Shown here: in pieces, positions 26,095-34,408 of the stretch
Layout of the letters: the number at the start of each line of letters is the position of its first letter
How positions within the stretch are numbered: the first letter of the stretch is position 1
Assembly (NCBI RefSeq): GCF_041821025.1
Contig: NZ_JBGUAY010000007.1
Span: forward strand, 186,001-250,000
From: Egicoccus sp. AB-alg6-2
GTDB lineage: Bacteria; Actinomycetota; Nitriliruptoria; Nitriliruptorales; Nitriliruptoraceae
Direction of reading: 5' to 3'
DNA length: 64,000 nucleotides
The notes under the pieces: generated by a model
The model's database searches: none
What the model was told of the DNA's origin: nothing
What the model saw: the letters and a program-made list of their open reading frames with translations, nothing else
Made by a program: the position numbers and the translations under genes

Positions 26095-26733
26095 TCAGCG
26101 CAGCAGGGCGTGCAGCACCTGGTCGAGGACGGCCGTCTTGCGGCTGCGGACGTCGATGTCTGGCACGTACTCCTGCTTGAACGTCGCCAACTCGACGAAC
26201 CCGTGCACGGTCGACCACAGCATCAGTGCGGCGGTCTGGGGGTCGTCGACGGCGAAGACACCGTCCTCGATGCCCCGGCTGATCACGCCGAGCAGCGCGT
26301 CCAACGACTGACGGCCCTGCAACTGCATCGGGTCGACGCCCTCGGGGATGGAGATCGCGCCGCCGAACAGGATGGCGTAGTGCTCCGGGTTCGCCAGTCC
26401 CCAGTCGATGTAGGCGTGGCCGAGCAGGTACAGCTGTTCGATCGCGGTCGCGTCCGGTCCGGCCTCGGTCAGCGCAGCGACCACGGCCTCCGTGAAGGCG
26501 TTGAAACGCCGGTCGCAGACGGCGAAGAACAGCTCCTCCTTGGTGTCGAAGTGGAGATAGATGGCCGGTGGGGTGACCCCGACCTTCTTCGCAATCGCGC
26601 GCATGGAGACCGCGTCGGGGCGGCCGTGCTGCAGCAGCAGCGACTCGGCGGCGTCCATGACCTCGACACGCAGACGCTCGCCCTCTCCACGTCGGGCGCG
26701 GTGGGGGCGAGCGGCGGCGGGGGAGTCGGTCAC
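26095..26733 (-). CDS. TetR-family transcriptional regulator
   Basis: 212-residue repressor. The N-terminal helix-turn-helix spans about residues 20-70: EVMDAAESLLLQHGRPDAVS, MRAIAKKVGVTPPAIYLHF, TKEELFFAV. The C-terminal ligand domain contains ALMLWSTVHGFVELA, matching the TetR_C_33 (WHG) type. Its GTG/ATG start region overlaps the stop of the MMPL transporter gene by four bases, so repressor and exporter are made together. The likely target is the 15-bp palindrome at 29157-29171 just upstream of the exporter start, giving autoregulation of the unit. The inducing ligand, perhaps a lipid or hydrophobic compound, is unknown. Confidence 0.93.
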   Translation of the reverse strand: MTDSPAAARPHRARRGEGERLRVEVMDAAESLLLQHGRPDAVSMRAIAKKVGVTPPAIYLHFDTKEELFFAVCDRRFNAFTEAVVAALTEAGPDATAIEQLYLLGHAYIDWGLANPEHYAILFGGAISIPEGVDPMQLQGRQSLDALLGVISRGIEDGVFAVDDPQTAALMLWSTVHGFVELATFKQEYVPDIDVRSRKTAVLDQVLHALLR

Positions 26734-29114
26734 ACCGGGGTTGGTACCACATCGGGCGTCGTGGCCGCGGACGGCGGATCCAGCCGGACGTGCTCACTGA
26801 TCCCGAAGCGCTCGTGCAGCCGACGCAGCGGCGCCGGGGCCCACCAGTTGGCGCCACCGGCGAGACGCATGAACGCGGGTACCAGGGTGGCGCGGACCAG
26901 GAAGGCGTCGACGAGGACCGCCAAGGCCATGCCGATCCCGAACAGCTGCATGAACGACACCCGACTGACCGCGAACGCGATGAACACCACGCCGATCAGC
27001 AGGGCGGCGGCGGTGACGATCCGTCCGGTCTTCTCCAGCCCCATCGCGACCGCGCCGGCGTTGTCGCGGCCGCGGTCGTGCTCCTCCTTGATGCGTGAGA
27101 GCAGGAACACCTCGTAGTCCATCGACAGGCCGAACGCGATGCAGAACATCAGCACCGGCATCGTGGTCACGATCGTCCCGGTCGGCGTGAAGCCGAGCAG
27201 CCCGGCGAGGTGGCCGTCCTGGAACACCCAGACCATGGCGCCGAAGGTGGCCGACAGGCTCAGCAGGTTGAGCACGATCGCCTTGACGGGAACGAGGATC
27301 GAGCCGAACTGCAGGAACAGCACCACGAACGTGATCGCGGCGATCAGCGCCAGGGCGAGCGGCAGCCGGTCGACCAGGCCCGCCTTGCCGTCGACGAGCT
27401 CCGCGGACGCCCCACCGACGAGGACCTCGAACGGGGCGTCGAGCGCCCGGACCTCGGCCACCAGCACCTCGCCGTCGGGCGAGACCGGCTCCACCGAGGG
27501 GATCACCGACAGGTAGGTCGCGTCCGCGGCGACCAGACGCTGCGCCAGCGGGGTGGGTGGCGCGACCCGGGTCCCCGCCAGATAGGTGCCGGTCGCGGCG
27601 TCGACACGCGCCACGCCCGCCAGCGCCGACACGGTGCGCGCGTAACCGTCGAGGCCGTCGGCCACGACCGGGTCGGTGACGTCGACCCGGTCGGCGACCA
27701 CGGTCAGCGCGCCGGACTCCGAGGTGTCGAACGCCTCGCGGAGCGTGTCGCCGACCGTGCGCGCCTCCGAGCCGGGCTGGAGCACGCGGTCGTCGGGGAA
27801 GCCGAGCTGAATGCCCAGGAAGGGTGCGCCGACGAACACCAGCAGTGCGATGACGGTCGTGGCGACCGGGATCGGGCGCCGCATCACGGTGGTGGCGATG
27901 CGGTGCCAGACGCCTTCTCCCTCGGTGAGCGTGCGGACCCTGCGGACACGCAGCCGGTCGACGTTGCGGCCCACCACGGCGAGCAGGGCCGGCAGCAGCA
28001 CGACGGCGCCGATGGCGGCCAGTGCGACCACCGCGATGCCGGCGTAGGCGAACGAGCGCAGGAACGCGATCCGAAACACCAGCAGCGCGGCGAGCGACGA
28101 GGCGACGGTGGCCGCGCTGACGATCACGGTTCGCCCGGCGGTCGCGACGGTCCGGCGGATCGCTTCGGGGACCTCGAACCCGAGCGCGAGTTCCTCGCGG
28201 TAGCGCGACACGACCAGCAGCGCGTAGTCGATCGCGAGCCCGAGCCCGATCGCGGTGGTGAAGTTGAGGGCGAAGATCGACACCTCGGCGAAGCCGGTGA
28301 CCACCCGTAGCACGAGGAAGGTGCCGAGGATCGCGAACCCGCCGATGGCCAGCGGCAGCAGCCCGGCGACGACGCTGCCGAAGACCAGCACCAGCAGCAC
28401 GAGGGTGATCGGCAGCGCGATCATCTCGGCCGTGAACAGGTCCTCCTCGACGGTCTCGGTGATCGTGGTGAAGGTGACGGCCTGGCCGCCCACATCGACG
28501 CCGAGCCCGTCGAAGGTGCCGTCGTAGCTGGCGTGCAGGCGCGCACCGGTGTGTTGGCTGGCGTTGCCGTCACCCTCGATGCGGGCGAGCACGAGCGCCT
28601 GGGTGCCGTCGGTGCTGCGCAACGGGGGGACGTTGCCGAGGGTCCAGTACGACACCACCTCTGCGACCCCCTCCTCGGCGGCCAGCGCGGTGACCAGGCG
28701 CTGCGCGGCGGCGGCCACCTCGGGGTGGTCCACCAGCGCCGAGCCCGGCATCGTGCCGGGTCCGCTCCGGTCGTCGCCGGTCGCGGCGGTCGGCTCCGCG
28801 TTCGCGGCCACGGCGGGCGACGCGGCGAGGTCGGTGGCGTCGACGACGACGACGAGGTTGGGCACGCCGCCTTTGAAGCGGTCCGCGAGCAGGTCGGCGG
28901 CCCGCGAGGACTCGGCCTGCGGGTCGTCGAAGCCGCCGGCGGACAAGCGACTCGCGACGTCGCCGCCCACCATGCCGGCGACCGCGAGCAGCGCCAGGGT
29001 GACCGCGAGCACCTGCCAGCGGTGTCGGACCACGAACAGGTCGGGCCGCACGCCGCCGGGCGCGTCGGAACGGAGCGGGCCCTGCTCGGCGAGGGTGGAA
29101 TCGGAAGGGCGCAT
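26730..29114 (-). CDS. MMPL-family RND transporter
   Basis: 794-residue inner-membrane exporter with two MMPL repeats. Each repeat has one helix, a large periplasmic-side loop and a five-helix bundle; visible signatures are NFTTAIGLGLAIDYALLVVS with the RYREEL that follows (first repeat) and MFCIAFGLSMDYEVFLLSRI (second repeat), including the paired Asp-Tyr residues of the proton relay. The ATG at 29114 has GGAGAA five bases upstream; a further 19 upstream residues in frame lack a site. In actinobacteria this family exports lipids or antimicrobials. It is followed by its TetR regulator with a four-base overlap. Substrate unknown. Confidence 0.94.
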   Translation of the reverse strand: MRPSDSTLAEQGPLRSDAPGGVRPDLFVVRHRWQVLAVTLALLAVAGMVGGDVASRLSAGGFDDPQAESSRAADLLADRFKGGVPNLVVVVDATDLAASPAVAANAEPTAATGDDRSGPGTMPGSALVDHPEVAAAAQRLVTALAAEEGVAEVVSYWTLGNVPPLRSTDGTQALVLARIEGDGNASQHTGARLHASYDGTFDGLGVDVGGQAVTFTTITETVEEDLFTAEMIALPITLVLLVLVFGSVVAGLLPLAIGGFAILGTFLVLRVVTGFAEVSIFALNFTTAIGLGLAIDYALLVVSRYREELALGFEVPEAIRRTVATAGRTVIVSAATVASSLAALLVFRIAFLRSFAYAGIAVVALAAIGAVVLLPALLAVVGRNVDRLRVRRVRTLTEGEGVWHRIATTVMRRPIPVATTVIALLVFVGAPFLGIQLGFPDDRVLQPGSEARTVGDTLREAFDTSESGALTVVADRVDVTDPVVADGLDGYARTVSALAGVARVDAATGTYLAGTRVAPPTPLAQRLVAADATYLSVIPSVEPVSPDGEVLVAEVRALDAPFEVLVGGASAELVDGKAGLVDRLPLALALIAAITFVVLFLQFGSILVPVKAIVLNLLSLSATFGAMVWVFQDGHLAGLLGFTPTGTIVTTMPVLMFCIAFGLSMDYEVFLLSRIKEEHDRGRDNAGAVAMGLEKTGRIVTAAALLIGVVFIAFAVSRVSFMQLFGIGMALAVLVDAFLVRATLVPAFMRLAGGANWWAPAPLRRLHERFGISEHVRLDPPSAATTPDVVPTPV

Positions 29115-29156
29115 CGTGGTTCTCCGGTGGTGCCGCTGCGGTGGCGGGGGATCCTT

Positions 29157-29190
29157 GTGAACGACGTTCACTTAACGATGATCACTTAAC
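29157..29190 (-). promoter_or_regulatory. Putative TetR operator and promoter of the MMPL-TetR unit
   Basis: GTGAACG-A-CGTTCAC (29157-29171) is a perfect inverted repeat. It overlaps the first of two direct copies of TCACTTAAC (29168-29176 and 29182-29190). The spot is unusually AT-rich for this window and lies 43 bases upstream of the transporter ATG, which fits an operator within a promoter. Confidence 0.7.
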
Positions 29191-29274
29191 ACCGGTAACC
29201 ACAGCGTTGTCAAGGGCTTCCCGGGTCGGTCCAGCCGCTAGCGTTCCGGCCCGCGTTCGTCCGAGGAGTTGACC

Positions 29275-30090
29275 GTGTCGTCCTACCGTCGGTTCGTGGC
29301 CCTGGGCGATTCCTTCACCGAGGGACTGTTCGACGAGCTCGGTCTCGACGGCCGACACCTCGGCTGGGCCGATCGACTCGCCGAGGCACTGGCGCTCCTC
29401 GCCGCCCGGGACGACGACGGCGCGCTGCAGTACGCCAACCTCGCGGTCCGTGGCCGACTGCTGGACGGAGTGGTGGAGGAGCAGGTGCCGGCGGCCCTGG
29501 CGCTGGAGCCGGACCTGGTCTCGTTCCACGCCGGCGGCAACGACGTGCTGCGCCCGAAGGTCGCGATCGAGGACCTCGTGCGCCGCTACGAGCATGCCGT
29601 CGGCCGGCTGCGCGCCAGCGGGGCCGAGGTGGTGTTGTTCACGGCGCTGGAGCGGGCCGGCGGCAGCGGGCGGCTGGCCGACAACCTCGCACGCCGGTTC
29701 GCCATCTTCAACGCCGGCGTCCGGCGGACCGCCGCGCGTCATGGAGCCGTGGTGGCCGACGTCGGCGGCGAACCGGCCCTGCAGGATCGCCGGATGTGGC
29801 ACGAAGACCGGCTGCACCTGCAACCGGAGGGACACCGGCGCGTGGCAGCCGCCGTCCTCGAAGCGTTGGGCGTTGAGGACGAGGCACTGCTCGGCGGCGA
29901 GGCCGGCTGGTGGCGCGAGCCGCTCGGCGCAGCCGGCGCGGCGCCCCGGCGCCACGTCATCGCCGGGGACGTCCGGTGGGTCCGCCGGCACCTGTTGCCC
30001 TGGGTGGGTCGGCGGCTGCGCGGGGTCTCCAGCGGCGATGCGGTGGCGTGCAAACGTCCCGAGCTGATGGAGCTCCGGCTCCACGGCTGA
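29275..30090 (+). CDS. SGNH/GDSL-family hydrolase
   Basis: 271-residue esterase or lipase-like enzyme. Block I is FVALGDSFTEGL with the nucleophile Ser, block III is SFHAGGNDVLRP (oxyanion Asn), and block V is HEDRLHLQPEGHRR supplying Asp and His. No signal peptide is seen, so it is probably cytosolic. I chose the GTG at 29275 because GAGGAG is six bases upstream; the in-frame TTG at 29269 abuts that site. The C-terminal 60 residues after the catalytic domain (WWREPLGAAGAAPRRHVIAG) follow the pattern of actinobacterial GDSL enzymes. Divergent from the MMPL unit. Substrate unknown. Confidence 0.9.
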   Translation: MSSYRRFVALGDSFTEGLFDELGLDGRHLGWADRLAEALALLAARDDDGALQYANLAVRGRLLDGVVEEQVPAALALEPDLVSFHAGGNDVLRPKVAIEDLVRRYEHAVGRLRASGAEVVLFTALERAGGSGRLADNLARRFAIFNAGVRRTAARHGAVVADVGGEPALQDRRMWHEDRLHLQPEGHRRVAAAVLEALGVEDEALLGGEAGWWREPLGAAGAAPRRHVIAGDVRWVRRHLLPWVGRRLRGVSSGDAVACKRPELMELRLHG

Positions 30091-30113
30091 CGGACGGAGT
30101 CGTCGGTCAGCCG
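30084..30113. terminator. Hairpin spanning two convergent stops
   Basis: CGGCTGAC (30084-30091) pairs with GTCAGCCG (30106-30113). The two arms contain the stop codons of the convergent hydrolase and oxidase genes, so one compact hairpin probably ends both transcripts. Confidence 0.55.
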
Positions 30114-30517
30114 GCGACGTCCGGCCCGGCCGAGGCGAGCGCGATGCGCAGCAGCACCCGCCGATCGCGGCGCATGGCGTCGCGGTACTCGTCCCAGTCG
30201 GGGTGCTCGCCCGAGACCCGTCGGTAGTAGTCGACCAGCGGCTCGATGGCATCCTCGCCGCGCACGATCGTGGTGTTCCCGTCGATGCGGATCCACGGGC
30301 CGAAGAACGCCTCGGTGAACACGCACAGCGACGCCCGGGGATCGCGCTCGAGGTTGCGGACCTTCACCGCGGTCTCGCGGGTGGACACGACCGCGAGACC
30401 GTCGTCGTCGACGCCGACGGTGATGGGCGACAGCTGCGGGCTGCCGTCCTCGCGGTGGGTGTGCAGCACCGCGCGGTGGTGCTGGCGTAGGAAGTCGCGG
30501 GCTTCGTCCAGGTCCAT
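30107..30517 (-). CDS. PPOX-class (pyridoxamine oxidase-like) flavin/F420-binding protein
   Basis: 136-residue split-barrel protein of the pyridoxamine 5-phosphate oxidase-like superfamily. It begins MDLDEARDFLRQHHRAVLHT, the classic opening, followed by DGSPQLSPITVGVDDDGLAV, STRETAVKVRNLERDPRASL and VRGEDAIEPLVDYYRRVSGE. In actinobacteria such small proteins often use coenzyme F420 and reduce diverse substrates. The ATG at 30517 best matches family starts; an ATG three codons earlier (MAAMD) is possible. It is divergent from the 30751 gene. Cofactor and substrate are inferred from the family only. Confidence 0.88.
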   Translation of the reverse strand: MDLDEARDFLRQHHRAVLHTHREDGSPQLSPITVGVDDDGLAVVSTRETAVKVRNLERDPRASLCVFTEAFFGPWIRIDGNTTIVRGEDAIEPLVDYYRRVSGEHPDWDEYRDAMRRDRRVLLRIALASAGPDVAG

Positions 30518-30750
30518 GGCGGCCATCCTCGTGCGGCGTCGCGGCACCGTAGACAGCCGTGAGACGTGCGTCACGGGCTGGGCGGGCAGGACCAACGGTG
30601 AGAGGGACATGGTGGCGGCCTCCTGGCGGCGAGGTCGTGGCACGCTACGGCTGGGGTGCGACACCACCGGCCGAGATGCGCCCTGGACCGGCTGCGGCGT
30701 TCTCCGCGGGACGTTGCGCAGGACGGCTGGACAGGCGGAAGGAGCGGGGC

Positions 30751-31284
30751 GTGCTGCTGACCGTGGGCCACGGGACCGCCACGCAGGACGAGCTCGTCTC
30801 GCTGTTCCTGGGCGCCGGGATCGCGTCGGTGGTCGACATACGACGTTTCCCCGGCAGCCGTCGCCACCCGCACGTCGCGCGCGACCGCATGCAGGAGTGG
30901 CTACCCGAGGCAGGGATCGTGTACCGGTGGGAGGAACGCCTGGGAGGCCGCCGCAGCCGCCGCCCCGACTCGCCCCACACGGGCCTTCGCAACGCGTCGT
31001 TCCGGGCGTATGCGGACCACCTCGGCTCCGAGGAGTTCCACAGCGCCGTCGCCGGCGTGCTCGACGAGGCCGCCCGACACACCACGGCGGTGCTCTGCAG
31101 CGAGTCGCTGTGGTGGCGCTGCCACCGGCGGCTCGTCGCCGACCACGTCACGCTGCTCACGGAGGTGCCGTTGCGCCACCTGCTGCACGATGGCCGCCTG
31201 GCCGAACACGTGCCGACCGACGTCGTTCGCGTGGAGGACGGGCGGCTGATCTACGACGGTGGGGCAGCGACGCTCGGGGTCTGA
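30751..31284 (+). CDS. DUF488 family protein
   Basis: 177-residue protein of the DUF488 family. It starts LLTVGHGTATQDELVSLFL, has VVDIRRFPGSRRHPHVA, a central GLRNASFRAYADHL, and the conserved CSESLWWRCHRRLVAD with two cysteines and a histidine near a probable active site, then RVEDGRLIYDGG. The family is widespread and has no settled function. The GTG at 30751 has GGAAGGAG upstream and lies directly before the first strand. It is convergent with the HTH/zinc protein gene, with only six bases between stops. Confidence 0.9.
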   Translation: MLLTVGHGTATQDELVSLFLGAGIASVVDIRRFPGSRRHPHVARDRMQEWLPEAGIVYRWEERLGGRRSRRPDSPHTGLRNASFRAYADHLGSEEFHSAVAGVLDEAARHTTAVLCSESLWWRCHRRLVADHVTLLTEVPLRHLLHDGRLAEHVPTDVVRVEDGRLIYDGGAATLGV

Positions 31285-31290
31285 GGCGGC

Positions 31291-31905
31291 TCACCAGCCG
31301 CCCCGTCCGGCCGGTTCGTGGCAGACGTCGCAGATCGCATCCGGATGCTGCGGAGGGGGGACGTCCCAGGCCGGGTAGGCGCCGACGTAGCCGACCGACG
31401 ACGATGCGTCGTCGTAGATGCCCGGCGGTGGACGCTCGTCGTGGTCGACGTGCGCCAGCTCGAGCTCACGCTGCTGCCGCGCGAGCTCGGCGCGCTCGCG
31501 TGCCGCCTGTTCGCACGAGAGGCATCGCCGGGGGTCCATGTCGCTGCGGGTGCGTCGCAGCACCTCGACGTCGCGGTGGCAGTCCGGGCACGGCGTCGAT
31601 TCCGTGCGTGGACGCACCAGCTTCGTGAGCTGCCCCTGGGAGATGCCGAAGGCGCGGGCGATGTCGACCACGCGGAGGTCGCGCATCTCCCAGTACAGGC
31701 GGTCGAGGGTGTCGAGCGGCAGGGCCGCGGAACCATCACGGAAGGACTCGGTGATGGCGAACAGCGTCAGCGCCACCTCCTCCTTGGCGACGGCGGCCCG
31801 GCTACGGGTGGTGGCGGCGGCCTGTTCGGCGTCCCGCAGGCGCCGGACGGCGTCGGTCAACGGTGCCTCGTCGAGTCGGGGTTCGGTCGTGGTGGTCGCG
31901 GTCAA
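31291..31905 (-). CDS. Helix-turn-helix protein with C-terminal zinc-binding motifs
   Basis: 204 residues from a TTG at 31905 preceded by GAGGAGG at five bases. A helical N-terminal part contains DAVRRLRDAEQAAATTRSRA and LDTLDRLYWEMRDLRVVDI, leading into an HTH-like unit ARAFGISQGQLTKLVRPR (about residues 85-102). The C-terminal part has cysteine pairs CPDCHRDVEVLRR, RRCLSCEQ and ICDVCHEPAGRGGW, suggesting one or two zinc ribbons. The combination suggests a DNA- or RNA-binding regulator; no named family is recognised. It is divergent from the ChaB-like gene. In-frame upstream sequence is the antisense of that gene and not coding. Confidence 0.68.
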   Translation of the reverse strand: MTATTTTEPRLDEAPLTDAVRRLRDAEQAAATTRSRAAVAKEEVALTLFAITESFRDGSAALPLDTLDRLYWEMRDLRVVDIARAFGISQGQLTKLVRPRTESTPCPDCHRDVEVLRRTRSDMDPRRCLSCEQAARERAELARQQRELELAHVDHDERPPPGIYDDASSSVGYVGAYPAWDVPPPQHPDAICDVCHEPAGRGGW

Positions 31906-32069
31906 CGTGGCCTCCTCGGCGGCAGCGACGGCACCGATGATGGGCGTCCGGCCGCCCGCTCCGCTGATCGGATCGTTCGGCGGCTGTGGACGACCGGGTC
32001 CGTTCGGCGGTCGCGAACCGCGGCCGGTCGACGCAGCCTCGAGGTCGACCTCACGCCAGGAGTCCGGTA

Positions 32070-32456
32070 ATGCCCGTGAACGACGAGAGCGACCTGCCCG
32101 GAACGCTGCAGCGGTCACCGAAGAAGGCGCAACGCACGTATACGAAGACGCTGAACTCGGCGCTCGAGACCTACGACGGCATCGAGGAACGTGCCGAACG
32201 CACCGCCTACGCGGCCGTGAAGCACAGCTTCGAGAAGGTCGGCGACCACTGGGAGCCGAAGAAGGAGAAGGGACCGTCCGACGAGCGCGCCAAGCGGGGC
32301 GGCCCGGGCAAACAGGGGCGCACCGCGGGAGGCGTGGACGTGGAGGGGCACACCAGGCAGGAGCTTTACGAGCGTGCGAAGAAGCTGGGTGTGAAGGGCC
32401 GGTCGAAGATGACCAAGCAGGAGCTCGGCGAGGCCATCGCCCGCAAACAGGACTGA
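32070..32456 (+). CDS. ChaB-like protein with Rho-N domain
   Basis: 128 residues, start ATG with CAGGAG upstream. Residues 1-65 match the ChaB fold: LPGTLQRSPKKAQRTYTKTL, then SALETYDGIEERAERTAYAA and VKHSFEKVGDHWEPK. The C-terminal 40 residues, HTRQELYERAKKLGVKGRSK and then MTKQELGEAI, match the Rho N-terminal (SAP/HeH-like) nucleic-acid-binding motif. A lysine-rich linker joins the two. This architecture is common in actinobacteria; nucleic-acid binding is inferred. It is flanked by the HTH/zinc gene and a LexA-type DNA-binding gene, suggesting a DNA-metabolism neighbourhood. Confidence 0.85.
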   Translation: MPVNDESDLPGTLQRSPKKAQRTYTKTLNSALETYDGIEERAERTAYAAVKHSFEKVGDHWEPKKEKGPSDERAKRGGPGKQGRTAGGVDVEGHTRQELYERAKKLGVKGRSKMTKQELGEAIARKQD

Positions 32457-32530
32457 ACGCGCTCAGGTCGCCGGCCTCGGCACGGGCCGCTCCGCCGTCT
32501 CGAGCTTTCCGCAGAAGGTGGTTCGAGGCG

Positions 32531-32800
32531 CTACGCGTCGGTGAGACGGGCGGTGCGGGGACGCCCGGGACGGCGCTCGATCGCGCCGCGGCGTTCGAGG
32601 ACACGCACGTGGCTGAGGATGGTGCTGGGGGAGGAGACGCCCACCTCGTCGGCGAGTTCGCGCAGCGTCGGGGCGTAGCCGTGTCGCTCGTACAGGCGTC
32701 GGAGCGCGGCCAGGACCTGACGCTGGCGGTGGGTCAGGTCCGCGGGACGATCATGCGCTGCGTCGGTGCGGTGGCCGGGGCCGGCGGGCGGAACGGACAT
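32531..32800 (-). CDS. Stand-alone LexA-type winged-helix DNA-binding protein
   Basis: 89 residues. After a Pro-rich start it has LTHRQRQVLAALRRLYERHG, YAPTLRELADEVGVSSPSTI and LSHVRVLERRGAIERRPGRP, an almost complete LexA DNA-binding domain. The peptidase S24 half that gives LexA its RecA-stimulated self-cleavage is absent, and no downstream frame supplies it, so this is not a classical SOS repressor. It is convergent with the ChaB-like gene and divergent from the ERCC4 nuclease gene, whose promoter it could control. That link is inference from position. Confidence 0.85.
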   Translation of the reverse strand: MSVPPAGPGHRTDAAHDRPADLTHRQRQVLAALRRLYERHGYAPTLRELADEVGVSSPSTILSHVRVLERRGAIERRPGRPRTARLTDA

Positions 32801-32999
32801 CGATTGCCTCCGGATCGGTGGGTCCGCAAGCGTCGCGCCGAGGTGGACAGCCGGCCGGATGGGTCGGCTCCGGCCTGTGGAGGACCGTCGTCGGAGCCGG
32901 AAACCCTACCCGTGAACGTGCCGCCGAAGTTCTCCACGAAAGACCGGCGAGGCGGTTCTGGCTTGCCCGGACCGCCCCCGGTGCGCGAGGCTGCCACAG

Positions 33000-33800
33000 A
33001 TGACGGTCCTGTTCCGTGTGGCGCGCAATCCCGACCCGGGTTCTCGACTCGCCTACCTGCTGTGGGTGCCCGTGCCCGACGGTCCGCTGCTGCTCAAGGC
33101 ACGTGAGCGCTGGCCCCGTACCGCGAAGGTCTACTGCCACCGGGCCGACGCCTGGCCCGACGTCGACGGGCTCGAGCTCGTCGAGGAAGTGGCGGTCCGG
33201 ACCTGTGCCTGGCGTGGTCGCTCGGTGGACCTGGTGCTCGACCGCCACCGCGAGAACCGGTCGCAGTTCGTCTTCACGCGGCTGAAGAGCGGCCGTGAAG
33301 GCATCTTCTGGCAGACCCCGAAGACCGTGGGCGGTGTCCGCCCCGGTCTACGAGTCCCGACGCGGCGTGCCTCGGGCGCCGAGGTGCTCACCGTGCTCAG
33401 GGACACCCGCGAGCGCTACGGCTACCGCTTCGCGAACCAGCAGGCGGTCGTGGATGCGCAGCCGTTGCCCTGCGGCGACTACGGCATCGCCATCGACGGC
33501 CGGATCGTCGCTGCGGTCGAGCGCAAGTCCCTCGACGACTTCTCGACGAGCGCCGTCGATGCGTCGCTGTCGTTCGCGATGGCCGAACTCGCCGCCCTCG
33601 AGCGCGCCGCGGTGGTGGTCGAGGGACGCTACGGCGACTTGTTCACCCGTGAGCACGTCCAGCCGGGCTTCCTGGCGGACCTCGTTGCGCAGCTGCAGGT
33701 GCGCTACCCGACGGTCCCGAACGTGTTCTGCGGCAGCCGCAAACTCGCCGAGGAGTGGACCTTCCGGTTCCTCGGCGCGGCGCGGGCCGAGTTGTCCTGA
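33000..33800 (+). CDS. ERCC4-domain (XPF-like) nuclease
   Basis: 266 residues. The C-terminal half is an ERCC4 nuclease: VLRDTRERYGYRF, LPCGDYGIAIDGRIVAAVER followed by KS, giving the GDY...ERK metal-binding signature of XPF/MUS81-type nucleases, then LAALERAAVVVEGRYGDLF and GFLADLVAQLQVRYPTVPNV. There is no helicase domain and no obvious helix-hairpin-helix pair. The N-terminal 120 residues form a separate unrecognised domain with YLLWVPVPDGPLLLKARERW. Such small bacterial ERCC4 proteins are uncharacterised; a role in branched-DNA repair is inferred from the family. The ATG at 33000 has a weak binding site. Confidence 0.88.
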   Translation: MTVLFRVARNPDPGSRLAYLLWVPVPDGPLLLKARERWPRTAKVYCHRADAWPDVDGLELVEEVAVRTCAWRGRSVDLVLDRHRENRSQFVFTRLKSGREGIFWQTPKTVGGVRPGLRVPTRRASGAEVLTVLRDTRERYGYRFANQQAVVDAQPLPCGDYGIAIDGRIVAAVERKSLDDFSTSAVDASLSFAMAELAALERAAVVVEGRYGDLFTREHVQPGFLADLVAQLQVRYPTVPNVFCGSRKLAEEWTFRFLGAARAELS

Positions 33801-33933
33801 CGCCGGCGGCAACGCCCGGCCGCGACGTGCCCTACGGGGCTCCGGCCGCGACCGCGAAGGTCTGCGGACCCGGCGACGGTTCGCAGGACTACCTCGCCGC
33901 CATCCCTCGTCCTCTCCTCACCCGCCGCACGGT

Positions 33934-34021
33934 TTCGTGTCGGGAGCCGAATGTGGGGCGCGGCCCGGGGTCACCCGGGGCCGGCCATCGCCGACGTTCG
34001 TGTCGGGAGCCGAATGTGGGG
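33934..34021. repeat. Two direct 25-bp repeats
   Basis: TTCGTGTCGGGAGCCGAATG with a trailing TGGGG occurs at 33934-33958 and again, exactly, at 33997-34021, a 63-base period. The spacer holds CCCGGGGTCACCCGGGG-like inverted repeats. The tract fills the gap between the ERCC4 gene stop and the small minus-strand gene. No gene is seen in it. Nature unknown. Confidence 0.75.
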
Positions 34022-34043
34022 GGCGGCCGGCCGAGGGGGCGGT

Positions 34044-34244
34044 TCAGAGACCGGGGATGCCCTTGCCGCCGAGGAACTGCTTGGCGAGCGCCATGGGATC
34101 GATACCGAACTTCTGCAGGATGTTGCGGTGCTCAGGGTCGTCGGTGTCGACCTGCTGCGGCAGCTCCTGGTCGGCCTGCTGCGCCTTGTCTTGCTCGCCG
34201 CGGTCACGCAGCATGCCGAGGATCTGGTCCTTGTCGATGTTCAT
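34044..34244 (-). CDS. Small conserved-type hypothetical protein, 66 residues
   Basis: Starts MNIDKDQILGMLRDRGEQDK with GGAGA at good spacing. It is hydrophilic and helical, then ends FGIDPMALAKQFLGGKGIPG. The pattern, including a Gln/Asp-rich centre, resembles small proteins annotated as hypothetical across actinobacteria. No membrane segment or motif. It stands alone on the minus strand. Confidence 0.7.
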   Translation of the reverse strand: MNIDKDQILGMLRDRGEQDKAQQADQELPQQVDTDDPEHRNILQKFGIDPMALAKQFLGGKGIPGL

Positions 34245-34408
34245 CGTCGTCTCCGTGGGAGGGCGGCCGAGGCGGGAGTGCGGCGACCGCCTCCCGGATC
34301 GTGCTCCCTCCTTGCCGCCCGCGGAAGCGCTGGCCGTGACCACAACGTCACCAACTCGCTCCGGTCCGGCTGACGCCGGTGGTGGTGCGGAGTCGATCAC
34401 GTGCTCGG

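Noticed and set aside
32531-32800. Full LexA SOS repressor
   Set aside because: Only the DNA-binding half is present; no S24 peptidase domain follows in any frame.
33934-34021. CRISPR array
   Set aside because: Only two repeats, no array continuation, and no cas genes in the window.
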